A stretch of DNA of 64,000 nucleotides from Diphasiastrum complanatum (lineage: Eukaryota; Streptophyta; Lycopodiopsida; Lycopodiales; Lycopodiaceae). Location: positions 66,863,940 to 66,927,939 of the forward strand of contig CM055095.1 of NCBI GenBank assembly GCA_029204225.1, written 5' to 3'. The notes under the pieces were generated by a model, which was not told where the DNA came from, ran no database searches, and saw nothing but the letters and a program-made list of their open reading frames with translations. Shown here one piece after another: positions 1-9,637 of the stretch (the first letter of the stretch is position 1; every line of letters starts with the position of its first letter). Made by a program: the position numbers and the translations under genes.

Positions 1-340
1 GATAATAGTCTATCTCTTCTCTAATAAAGTGGTATTTCACTTCTATATGTCGTGTATGAGCATGAAGCATGGGATTATTTGCTAATTGTATTCCACTTTG
101 ACTATCACTCTTGATTACTAGTTTCGCTTGTGGAATTCCAATGTCTTGCAATACTTTTCTTAATTTGATGGCCTCTTGTGTTGCCAAACTCAATTCTTTT
201 ACTCAATTTCGATTGTTAACTCACAAGAATCACAACATAGCCTATATCAGGATGCATAGTGATGAGGTACATCAAGCATCCAACTAATTGGCAATATAAA
301 GCAGTATCTACCAGTGTACTTTCATCATCATGTGATAGCT
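1..340 (-). mobile_element. Ty1-copia relic: RT C-terminus and RNase H
   Basis: Read on the minus strand, this is the end of a copia polyprotein. The RT/RNase H linker reads LYCQLVGCLMYLITMHPDIG. It is followed by the RNase H tail, with a frame change: KSDSQSGIQLANNPMLHA, then HTRHIEVKYHFIREE. These motifs are diagnostic of copia pol. The element runs off the left edge, so its 3' LTR is not visible. Frameshifts show it is dead. Confidence 0.8.
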
Positions 341-1640
341 TCTCTACATCTAGAAGCTTAGTCAATTTCTCTTGAATCAGTTGAGCGTAGTGCGGATTAG
401 ACCGATATGGCCTACTTATTATAGGTTTTGCCCCATCCACCAGATAATGGTATGAACCACTACATCTGGTGATATGCCCTTCAACACAACATAATTTCAT
501 GCGAAATGGTCACAATATTTGTAAAGAAGTGCCTTTAGATCTTGCAATTCATCACCTTCAACATCCTCTCTTACGAATACAATGCGACTCTCTTCTACCT
601 CTCTGGCTTGTTCTAACTCTTTAGTGCGGGCATGACCTTCGTAGACATTGGCCTCTAGGCATTATTTGCTGCCTCTCTCTTAGTTCTCAACATGAACACC
701 ACCACGTCATCCATCGGAAGAGGTGTCAATGGCAAACCCTGACTTACTTCATTGTACAGTTGACGTTACATCGAGTTGTAAAGAATCCACTGTGGCTAAG
801 GCTTTGGTCCAGTTTACTTAGTCTATTTGCGACTTGTCTCATATGAAAATTCGCATTCAGCAACGTCCATTCTCTGATTCCTCACCAGAGTGGATACTGG
901 TGTTAGAGCTGACTACCATGGCTTATTGGTTAGTTGATTTTGTAATTCACATATAAGGGTCGATTTTCAGAATGCAATCGTGATTTTGAAGGATAATCTG
1001 GTTCTGACCCTAGTTGTGAAGTGCTTGGAACATGTGGAGCCATGGTCTACCAAGTAGGACTCGGTAAGATTGGGGGGATTTAGGTAAGTCTAACACCATG
1101 AAGTCTAACAAGAATTTGATTCCAACATTTTGGTGTGCACTTCTCTAGCTAAAACCTATGGGTTTTACACTGGAATAATCAGCTAGTTGAACCATAAAAG
1201 AAGCATCCATCATGCATGTAAGTCCCCATGCATGATAAAGTCCAAAGAAAAGTATGTTGACTCTTGATCCTCCATCAACTATGGAAGATTCTTGTGGTAA
1301 ACCTTGATGTGTGATTGGGATCGTCACATGTTTTTCATCTTTCTCCCATCTCACTCATACTTGATGCTTTGGTTGAGATATTTTAGCTCTTCTTTTAGGT
1401 GTGGGGTTGGTAGGAGTTGGGTTTGGTTAGGCTTTGCTTGTCCCATCTATGTATGATTTCATTTCTTCTCATAGGGTCGAATGTGTGTTGAGTAGAGTGC
1501 CCACCCAACTACACTTGAACATCTCCACACAATGGATCAACTAGAGCAACAATATGGTCCTTTTTCATCTCCTTGTTATAAAAAGGAATCTCCATACTAT
1601 AATGCTCTTGCACATTCTACCCATTATAGTAGCCCAGGGA
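341..1640 (-). mobile_element. Ty3-gypsy relic: protease and RT start, degraded
   Basis: On the minus strand, 1145-1354 encodes a gypsy aspartic protease segment around SSIVDGGSRVNILFF followed by VQLADYSSVKPIGF. Near 340-480 an RT N-terminal segment reads PIISRPYRSNPHYAQLIQEK. The protease lies upstream of the RT on this strand, as in gypsy pol. Stops and frame changes break the rest. A run of G occurs near 1645-1655. The RT segment passes directly into copia RT sequence near 340 in one reading frame, so the two relics are fused there. Confidence 0.65.
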
Positions 1641-1785
1641 ATGGGGGGGGGGAAACAGCAGTCCTTCGTTCATTGTCACCTCCATGTTGATCATTGTCAG
1701 GCTCTGAGGTAGCCTCCTTGGCTTGTGCTTCTTTTACCCACTCCTTTATGCATCTATAATTGCCTTGCTCAACCGTAGGGTTGGG

Positions 1786-1965
1786 ATATGCTTCTTGGTT
1801 TCCAAGGGGAGGCTCAAACTTGGGACCAAATGGATGCCAAGCTAACCAACTGAGCCAACCCCGTTGGGTATAGGCTTGGGATATGCTTCTTGGTTTCCAA
1901 GGGGAGGCTCGAACCTGAGACCAAAGAAACTTTGGATGTCAAGCTAACCAACTGAGCCAACCCCA
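1786..1965 (-). repeat. Tandem pair of tRNA-derived SINE-like units
   Basis: Two direct copies of a roughly 90-bp unit follow each other, ending near 1864 and 1965. On the minus strand each begins GGGGTTGGCTCAGTTGGTTA, which contains a Pol III A box (TGGCTCAGTTGG). The second copy has a B box (GGTTCGAGCC) about 45 bp later. The first copy has a decayed B box. This A box/B box spacing is typical of a tRNA-derived SINE head. No poly-A tail was seen. A partial third unit may start near 1774. Confidence 0.55.
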
Positions 1966-2690
1966 TTGGCATAGGCTTGGGATATGGCATGACAAGAATT
2001 TAAATGGGCCAATTAAGTTGTAGTGGTCAATAAAACACTTATTGGCATGTTGAAAGAGGGATGGTCATTCTAAAAATTGGGTGGTAAGAGAGAGGAGGTC
2101 AGAAAATGAGTATCAACCTTGGTTTGAATCCATCCTAAGAGTTGACTTCGCATCTCCTCATGTGTGCAAGTGGGAGTTGAGATTAGAATGGTAGAAGTGA
2201 GGCATTTCACAAGTTTGACTTAGTGAATGTTCGCACATGCGAGTTGCACTCGGAGCCCTACAAACAAAATAATGCAAATGCTAGCATAATAGCTAATCCC
2301 CCCCCCGCCCCGGTTGAGCAATTTGCATTGACGGTTAGTCAAATGTGCGGATAAGAGTCATGAGGTGGGTCCACAAATGCCAGTACTTTCATCATACTCT
2401 CTCATAGGGAGGAGCATTGGATGAAGGCTTGGGGATATTTGATGAGGGTGGGGTTTTGCGTGCATTTGCACCCTTAGTCACGATGAGGATCTCATAATCA
2501 TATGTATATTTCACTCCCTTCCATTTCACAAAAAGTGAAACGTGTCATCGTGTGGACCCACATACATGTGACAAAAAAGATAGACCAAAGATGCCCAAGC
2601 CTCCCAAGAGGAATATTTACATTATGTATTGTCATAAGTAATGGGCATTGAAATTTTGAGAATTAATTTTCTTTGACAACCCTTGGCTTG
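1966..2690. other. Unrecognised non-coding DNA
   Basis: No coding segment or element end was recognised. A C-rich run lies near 2299-2312. An ACGTGTC core resembling an ABA-response element occurs near 2539, about 1.5 kb upstream of the bZIP start codon. That is too far and too short to be called a regulatory site on sequence alone. Confidence 0.4.
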
Positions 2691-3160
2691 GGCATCCACC
2701 TATTCGTGGGTTGGAATCAGTACCTGGTCACAAAGCCCAACTCAAGAATGCTACGCCACCACACCACACATGCATGGGTTGATTGTTCAATCAACTAATG
2801 TATAACTTTGAGTGAGCAAGTTCACCAACAAAAGCACATCATGGTAGAATGGCACAATAGGCATGAGTTGATTCAACTACCCATGTGCGGGGAATCGAAC
2901 TTGGGTGAGGAAGCCTAGTAGAAGCGCTCTTGGTCGAGTTGCGCTTGCCCACCCAAATTCGATTTTACCATGCATTATATGGTGGTGTAAGGGTAACTTT
3001 GGGGGGTTAGTGGGCTTGCTCGCTCACTCAAAGTTAGATTCACGCGCATGCGTGGGTCGGGTCTATTAGACACTTCTGATTGCTAGCTAAAAGCTAATCA
3101 ACTCATGTGAAGTGCGGTGGCGTGTTGTGCTTAGGGATGCGTTTAATTGCGTGCTTGCCC
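2690..3160. repeat. Inverted pair of SINE-like sequences
   Basis: On the minus strand, about 2952 to 2690 contains a B-box-like AGTTCGATTCCCC followed by a body with GCTCACTCAAAGTTA and GTGGTGTGGTGGCGT. On the plus strand, about 3015-3140 has the matching words GCTCACTCAAAGTTAGATT and GTGCGGTGGCGTGTTG in the same order. The two therefore form a diverged inverted repeat. A tRNA-derived SINE origin is plausible from the B box, but no good A box was found. Confidence 0.35.
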
Positions 3161-3279
3161 ATGAGAATTGGGATTCCTAATTCACCACAACACCAAAAGC
3201 CTGCATAAAGAAAAACAAAGTTTCTAAAAGCTAAATATAAAAGACTTCTTGTGGAGTCAAAACTTACCCTTACTAATTA

Positions 3280-4092
3280 TATATATCTGAGTTGAATTTC
3301 CTCTTGGCCAAAATATTATTTCTCATGCATATCAACCCCCCTGCCACCCCCCCTATATTTAATATTATAATTATTTCTTGGTAGAAAGAAGAAGAAGAAA
3401 CAGGAGGAGGAGGAGGAGAAAAAATTACAGAGGATCTTTGGTTGCGCAGGCTTTAGCTGTTGGCGATGGCGATGGCGGTGGCGCAAAACTGAAGGAAATA
3501 ATTATCGGATGCTGGAGCAGTATGTAAGGATAGTTCAAAGGGATGACGATGATGGATGATGAAGGAAGATATGCAGCGATATATTTGTAGCCAGCAATGG
3601 AAAGTGCCGGAAAGGCTTAGGGTTTGCATGATATCTAAGATGCAGACGCTACTGTGGTCCTGTATAAATGACCGGCCATGATCTCAGCCGCTTGAAGAAG
3701 CCGTGAAAGCTTTGGGATGCAGCTGCTTCAGTGGGATGCCCTTTAAGCATTTTGAGATTTGCCTTAAAGCTTTTATGTGAAAAAGTGCGATAGATGAATG
3801 TGGTTAGGGCATATCGATATGTGTATGTGTGGCGGGCTATTTTGTCACCTCTTCAGCTGCCTCAAATAATGTTTTCCAGCAGCGCTGTTCATCCGATAAT
3901 TTAAAATGTGGAAAATTTTGATGAAGTCAAAACATTACGTTGATAGAAATGAATGCTGTGGTGTTTTGCTTTTTTCTTCAGATATTCCTCTAGCAGTGAA
4001 GTAAAACTATCTCGACATACAGCCTTGAGCTTTCTCAACTACCTCATTGACGCAGATATCTTAGTGGTGTTCTAGAACAGTATCTTCCATCA
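3280..4092 (+). promoter_or_regulatory. Promoter and 5' leader of the bZIP gene, probable leader intron
   Basis: This is the stretch between the repeats and the start codon. TATA-like sequences lie near 3232 (AAATATAAAA) and 3278 (TATATAT). A purine-rich GAA/GGA tract follows at about 3385-3425. A pyrimidine-rich run ending TTTTTTCTTCAG has its AG at 3980-3981 and looks like a splice acceptor. A possible donor is GTAAGG at 3524. A leader intron is known in several Arabidopsis ABF genes, so this is plausible, but the transcription start and the intron are inferred. Confidence 0.4.
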
Positions 4093-5013
4093 ATGGCATC
4101 TAAAACAATGGTTTCTTCAAACAATGGAGCCATTGTCGCCTCTCGCTCTCCGCTGACACGGCAAGGATCTATCTACACCCTCACCTTGGACGAGCTCCAA
4201 AATTCATTGATTGATTCTGGGAAAAACTTTGGCAGCATGAGTATGGACGAATTCTTGAAAAATATTTGGACGGCTGAAGAAAGCCAGGCAATGGCTTCTG
4301 CAATAACAAATGTTGAAGGTGGTTCTGGAGCGCCAATTGTTGCACCTCCGGCCACCAATTTGCAGCGGCCTGGGAGCCTGACTCTGCCACGCACACTCAG
4401 TCATAAGACTGTTGATGAAGTTTGGAAGGAAATCCAAGGACAGAAGAAACAGCAGGAGCGAGAGCAACAGCAGCAGCGACGGCAGGGTACATTCGGGGAG
4501 ATGACATTAGAGGATTTTCTGGTAAAAGCAGGTGTCGTTAGAGAGGATGCAGATGTTATTGCAAACCCGTCTAGGGTCGCACCATTCGGCACAAGCTATG
4601 GTGTTGGAGTGTCCAGCACACGGCCTGGTATTGAAACCCTGCCACAAAATCAGCAGCAGCAGCAGGCGGAGTGGGTTAATTACCAGCTGAAGCAGCAACA
4701 ACAGCAGCTGCTTCTCCAGCAGCAGGCAGCAGCAGCTATGGCTAGCGTGACAAAAAGAACAGGTTCTGCAGGAGGAATGCTTTTGCAGGTTCCTCCGTTG
4801 AGTAATATGGTGGAAGGACCTTTGGATATTGGACCTGGATTGGCTCCTGGAAGTCTAGTTGGTGCAATGGCACTCTCGCCTGGGCTTTTAACTCCAGACA
4901 CACCCAACAGAAAGAGAGGCTTTGACAATGCCATTGAAAAGACAGTCGAGCGTCGTCAGCGTAGAATGATAAAAAATAGGGAGTCTGCAGCAAGATCTCG
5001 AGCGAGAAAGCAG
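4093..5013 (+). CDS. ABI5/AREB/ABF-type group A bZIP transcription factor, exon 1 of 4
   Basis: Residues 1-307 of a 367-residue protein. This family binds ABA-response elements in the nucleus and activates ABA and stress genes after phosphorylation by SnRK2 or calcium-dependent kinases. The exon shows the conserved blocks: C1 at residues 21-39 (LTRQGSIYTLTLDELQNSL), C2 at about 48-66 (SMSMDEFLKNIWTAEESQA), C3 at about 96-115 (LTLPRTLSHKTVDEVWKEIQ) and a further MTLEDFLVKAG block near 137-147. RQGS and RTLS are R-x-x-S kinase sites. Two glutamine-rich stretches follow. The basic region ends the exon, with the DNA-contacting N295-x7-R303 (NRESAARSR). The start is the first ATG in frame. The exon ends CAG before GTGAAA at 5014. 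An unspliced reading would add only three codons. The reading frame is intact. Confidence 0.93.
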
Positions 5014-5283
5014 GTGAAAATCTAATTGAGTTTCTAAAATTCACATATTGCTAGACAAATCCATAAGACTGTGATAAGCAGTATTGGACAAACAGAGAAA
5101 TTCTGGACCTTATGTTTTGTCTTCCCTGCATGTTGGTTTTGGCTCTTTCCTTTGTCCGTGTGTAGAATCGTAGTTATTGCTTCATCCTGAGTTGGTATGC
5201 TGTCAAGTTTCAATAGTCAATGTGGTTCATCTTCGACATTAAAAAATTCAATGGTGGCTTTGATTTATTGGGTGTGCATAAAG

Positions 5284-5355
5284 GCCTACACAGTGGAACT
5301 GGAAGCAGAAGTTACCCAGCTAAAAGAGGAAAACTCACGATTAAAAACTCAACAA
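5284..5355 (+). CDS. bZIP transcription factor, exon 2: leucine zipper
   Basis: This 72-nt exon (24 codons) continues the frame directly from the basic region. It begins AYTVELEAEV, which is the standard continuation of group A bZIPs. Leucines 6, 13 and 20 of the exon are seven apart (VEL, TQL, SRL), forming the dimerisation zipper. It starts after AG at 5282-5283 and ends at CAA before GTAAGA at 5356. Intron 1 upstream is 270 bp (5014-5283). Both junctions are phase 0. Confidence 0.92.
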
Positions 5356-5383
5356 GTAAGATGTATAATGTCTTTTTAAAATA

Positions 5384-6680
5384 GGATTGCATGTGCTTAG
5401 CTAAAACTAAGATGGTAAGAATTTGGTTTCTGCAGTTTTCTAATATTGTGTACCTTTGAAGTTGACTGACTCATAAATATTTGGATAGTCTTAACTGCTC
5501 ATGTTTTTGATACAAGAATCTTAATGAGTGTCCTTGGTATCAGTTGAGCTTCCTATGGCATGCTACATATTCCTGTTGACTTTGGACAAGTTTGACATTT
5601 TACAGGGAGATAGCGCATTTTAGGTTGTCCTGTGGAAAAGAGAGTTTTCTTGGTGAATTCTGTCCCAACGTAGGTACATTGAGTTTTTGGTGGACATGCA
5701 TTTAATAGGGTTGGGCCAAGTTGAGTTTGGTGAAGGGGCTCTTATAGGCAAGAGAAGTATGGGATTTGCATCACAAAGCCTGTTCATGTAGAATCATAGA
5801 AACTTTGCACAAATTGATTGATTCATCATGATAGCTTTGAGTTAATTTAGATGATTTGAAGTTGAAAGGGATTGTAAAACAAGTGCAATCTCATTAGTCA
5901 GAAATTACAGATATGGCATCACATTAAAAGCATAAAGATGACTATAATAGGTGAACAATCAACAATCCTTTTCAAAGATTACTAAAGATCACCAAATGTA
6001 AAGCCTGACAAGCAATATAGTTGAGTTATCCCACAAAGAGCACAAGAAGCATCCCAATTACAAAAACCTATCAAGTGAGTGTCTAGATTCCCTATCGATA
6101 GTCTGTTAGGGAATCGTAGAGGAACCTTTTGAGGTTTTATATGGGTCAAGTAACAAATCCTTATCAACCCCAAAGTGAAAGGGCAATCACAACTACTATG
6201 GTAAGTGTTGTTGCTTCATTTTTGAGTGCCGTAAGAAGCAGAGTGATTAGAGAAAAGAAAGCAGCAGTAGGGGCACTATGTTGAGAGAGTTGTAGGAGAG
6301 GATGAGGAAGACTATGGCTGATCTGATTAATTCATTTCCACATTGGCATCCCAGTCCATAGTTGGTGGGTGGTACTTTGATTCATGAGCCTCAAAGCATA
6401 TGTTCCTCATATGGATCGGTTCCATACCTTTGAAGAGTTGGGAGATTGTTAGCCAAGAACCTCGTGAGTCACAAGAGAAGAGTAGGCCGCATTTGATGAC
6501 CCAAGGAAGCAAAAGAGAAGGCTAACACCATGGGACACTTGGTCCTCATCCTCCTCACCAACTAAGGAGTTGCCAAGGTGGTACTAGGAGACATTTAAGG
6601 AGGGGCAAATTTTGGAATAAGGTGAAACTAAAGAGCAAGAAGGGCTGAGAGCTAGTTCAATGAGAGGCAAGAAACTAACT
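5384..6680. other. Intron DNA without recognised features
   Basis: AT-rich sequence at the start of intron 2. No protein motif, LTR end or simple repeat was recognised. Short open frames here have no family resemblance that I can see. Confidence 0.5.
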
Positions 6681-6762
6681 TTGCACTTATGTCGATCATT
6701 CTGATGTCATAGGAACCACACACTTTTCACGAAGCTGTAAATAGAAGGTATGGCAAAATGCT

Positions 6763-7190
6763 ATGCAGGAGGAGTACGACTCTATCATGCAAAATGAGAA
6801 ATGGGAGCCCGTAGCTTTGCTAGAAGGTAAGCAAGCCGTAGGTTGCAATCTGATGCTAGTGGATATGTTGATAAACATTAGGCAAGGTTGGTGGCTAAAG
6901 TGGTCATTCGGAGGGTTGAACTATGATGAGACATTTGCTCCTGTGGCAAATATGACATTTATTAAGACTGTGTTTCCTTAGTAGCATACTTTGGATGAGA
7001 AATCCAACTGGTGGATGTCAAGGGTACCTTTCGAGCTGCAGGGTTATCGGACCAAGGGCAAAGAGAATCTGGTGTGCTGGCTTAAAAAAGCACTCTATGA
7101 TATGGGTTAGTTGTATTGATGACTACTTTCCGCACCAACAATTTGAAAAGAGTAAGTTTGATTTACAATTACAAGAATCACCTAGTTGAA
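6763..7190 (+). pseudogene. Ty1-copia reverse transcriptase relic
   Basis: The plus strand encodes MQEEYDSIMQNEKWEPV, then LEGKQAVGCN and NYDETFAPVANMTFIKTV, the start of a copia RT. After a frame change it continues ENLVCWLKKALYDMG. The middle, which should contain YKARLVAKG, is degraded, and the YVDD catalytic segment is absent. No LTRs were found around it. It is a dead fragment inside the intron. Confidence 0.75.
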
Positions 7191-7813
7191 GCCTCAAATC
7201 ACTAATTCTGCTCATTCGAATTGGCCGGGGACCCGAATTGGCTTGATGGAAATTTTTGTGGCCATCGTGGAACATATACATTGTATTTCATATTGGATGA
7301 TGGGTCAATCTATATTTAGTATTGGGCTGCAACGTGAACCAAATTTCAGGTCATTCCAAACTTGCATGTGCCAATTGCATTGTGACCTTTGGGCTTTGGA
7401 CATCATCTATATAGTATGCTATAGTCTGTATCATAATGCAACTTGAATCAATTTTCATGTCATTCCAAATTTGTATGTACACACTGCATTGTGGACTTTG
7501 GGCTTTTGGACTATTATCTATGTAGCATACTATAGTTCGTATCAGAATCTATGTAAATTTCAAGTAATGATGCATCACGTGATGTATATACATTGTACAC
7601 TCAGGACTTTAGTATTAGTATGTGGTATGTACTAATAATAATAAGTCTAGGACTCTATGATCTATGTATAATGTAGTTTGTTGAAACAGAAGCCATTTCC
7701 AAGCTCACAAGTAAGAGGTAGAATCTCTTCAAACCCTCATTTCACAAGTGAGTCAAATGATCCCCAAAATGATGTAGAATCTCTATATATTTGAGCTTTT
7801 AGTTCCTCCTACT
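7191..7813. other. Intron DNA with a short internal duplication
   Basis: No gene is seen. Two diverged copies of a phrase containing TTGTGACCTTTGGGCTTTGGAC or TTGTGGACTTTGGGCTTTTGGAC lie near 7379 and 7491, about 110 bp apart, suggesting a local tandem duplication of unknown origin. Confidence 0.4.
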
Positions 7814-8259
7814 TGTTGGAATTTGTTGAGGATCGGCAAGGACCTACAAGCCTACTTGCATGATCAAATATAATGACATGTAAAATGAAAAACTATCATG
7901 CAATCACATGCAAGTCTTCTAGAGATGGGGGGAAATCAGCAAGGATCTGATTTTGAAATCACCATCAAATCAGCAAAATAAAACCTGCATGTATGTGGGA
8001 ATTGATCCCCTAGAACATAGAAAACATATGCAGAAAAGAATCATGTGATTCAGATCTCTATAGGTAAAGAAATCAGCATTTGGAGATTGGCCGATTGGCT
8101 GCCAAGAGAGAGAAAACTTAAACCATCAATGATAACAACACAACGATTAAACAAATGGGCGCTTCAAGGATAGCTTAGCCCTCCTTGTATATATAGTAGA
8201 AGATGTACAAAGTTTCATGCAAAAATCTCCACTCAATCTTGAGTTGAGACATGTGTCTA

Positions 8260-8291
<32 letters not shown>

Positions 8292-8387
8292 GAGAGGAAA
8301 CTTCACTTATTTGTAGTGAGTCACTTAGTTAACTTGGGTCCTTCCAACTTAGGACCTTTGCATGTGTCCAAGGCTAGAAACATGACA
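7814..8387 (-). mobile_element. Probable 3' LTR of a minus-strand retrotransposon
   Basis: The segment starts TGTTGGAATTTGTTG and ends AACATGACA, so it has TG and CA ends. On the minus strand it is preceded by the purine run CTAGAGGGGGAAC (8388-8400), a polypurine tract in the right place for a 3' LTR. It contains a CT microsatellite (8262-8290). No second LTR copy was found, so the right part of the element is missing or too diverged. Confidence 0.45.
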
Positions 8388-8396
8388 GTTCCCCCT

Positions 8397-8693
8397 CTAG
8401 GCTTGTTGCTGCATCAATTTGGTACTCTCCAAAATAGCACCGGGTAACAACGTGGCTGGCAAATATGGTTGATCTTCAACTACATCCTGCCACATGTCAT
8501 ATGGATCTACATGAAACATTTGCAAGTATAGCAGATCAAAAGAAGTGTCGGGACAACACCCAACAAGTGTAAATGAGGTATCTTCCTCATCATCTGTAAT
8601 AACCTGCACTTTAACAGTAGGTCCTTGCAGCTGCTCTTCATCCTGCATCGGAGTGATTGGGCTTTGATTCCATTCAGATGTGGCAGCGAGCAA
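8397..8693 (-). CDS. Orphan ORF ending beside a polypurine tract
   Basis: An open frame of 98 codons on the minus strand ends about 10 bp before the proposed LTR at 7814-8387. The product is acidic (VITDDEEDTS) with no motif I recognise. Its place, just upstream of a polypurine tract, suggests the 3' end of a retrotransposon polyprotein or an extra 3' ORF. It could also be chance. Confidence 0.3.
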   Translation of the reverse strand: MLAATSEWNQSPITPMQDEEQLQGPTVKVQVITDDEEDTSFTLVGCCPDTSFDLLYLQMFHVDPYDMWQDVVEDQPYLPATLLPGAILESTKLMQQQA

Positions 8694-9018
8694 TCATTTT
8701 TGTGTGTTTCCAATCGATTTTCTGCTTGCAGGTTTTGCGCCCAGGTTCAAGGAGGAAGTGTGGATTAGATCACAAAATTCATCTTTCATGATCTTTTATG
8801 CTCAGGAATCGATTGCATGCTGGAATTTTCTGTGACAACATCTCTTCCAATCTGAAAATTCTTTACATGTCATATTGCATGGTGTTGCATGTTGATGCAT
8901 GTTCATTTCTAGACTTGTATCTAGTGAGTAGGCCTCATTAGCACATTTCTAGGATCCTGGGAGGAACTAAATATTGTTAGTTCTTTGTTTATTGCATCCT
9001 CATTCACTTTCCATCGCA
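8694..9018. other. Intron DNA without recognised features
   Basis: No gene or element end is recognised between the orphan ORF and the TRIM element. Confidence 0.4.
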
Positions 9019-9637
9019 TGTCAGAGTTTGTTGGCAGCGAAAAGCGGCAACAATCCGGTCCAGTGGACGATGTCGCGCATTGTGCGCACCTGCGGGCTGC
9101 GCGTGGGATCCCATCCTCACCGCCTAGCCACCCGCCTTTTTCCACTTGACCCCAAAAGGGCTGGTACCATGGGAAAAGGTTATTGTGTCTACTATGAGCT
9201 TATATGTGGGTGATGTTTTAGTCTCCATTTACCTTTTGGTGCCTTTACGGAAGCAGCATACTGTTTGTAGCTTGCATCCTCCAACACCCCCACTCAAGCG
9301 AGCACAGGGCGAAGGACACCCCCACTTGCTCGTACAGGACCCCCACTTGGCTCTGATACCATGTCAGAGTTTGTTCGCAGCGGAAAGCGGCAACAATCCG
9401 GTCTAGTAGACGATGTCGCGCATTGTGCGCACCTGTGGGCCGCGTGTGGGATCCCATCCCCACCGCCTAGCCACCCGCCTGGTACGAGGGGACAAGGGTA
9501 TTGTGTCTACTATGAGCTTATATGTGGGTGATGTTTTAGTCTCCATTTACTTATGGGACAAATGCTATGGGACAAATGCACTCTTTTTGGTGCCTTTACA
9601 GAAGCAACCCACTGTGTGTAGCTTGCATCCTCCAACA
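9019..9637 (-). mobile_element. TRIM element with a 75-bp internal domain
   Basis: Two direct repeats, 9019-9286 and 9362-9637, each start TGTCAGAGTTTGTT and end CATCCTCCAACA. Between them are only 75 bp. Read on the minus strand, these begin with TGGTATCAGAGCC (9349-9361), a primer-binding site for initiator tRNA-Met, and end with the purine-rich CGCTTGAGTGGGGG (9287-9300), a polypurine tract. This is the full anatomy of a terminal-repeat retrotransposon in miniature. It encodes no protein and must use enzymes from another element. Flanks (TCGCA and CTACT) do not match, so the target duplication is lost. The LTRs are GC-rich compared with the surroundings. Confidence 0.82.

Noticed and set aside
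4093-5025. A single-exon 310-residue bZIP gene ending VKI
   Set aside because: The last codons read through a consensus donor at 5014. Exons 2-4 supply the zipper and C4 motif that the family requires.
9019-9637. A Cassandra element with 5S rRNA sequence
   Set aside because: I looked for the conserved 5S internal promoter words in the LTRs and did not find them in either orientation.
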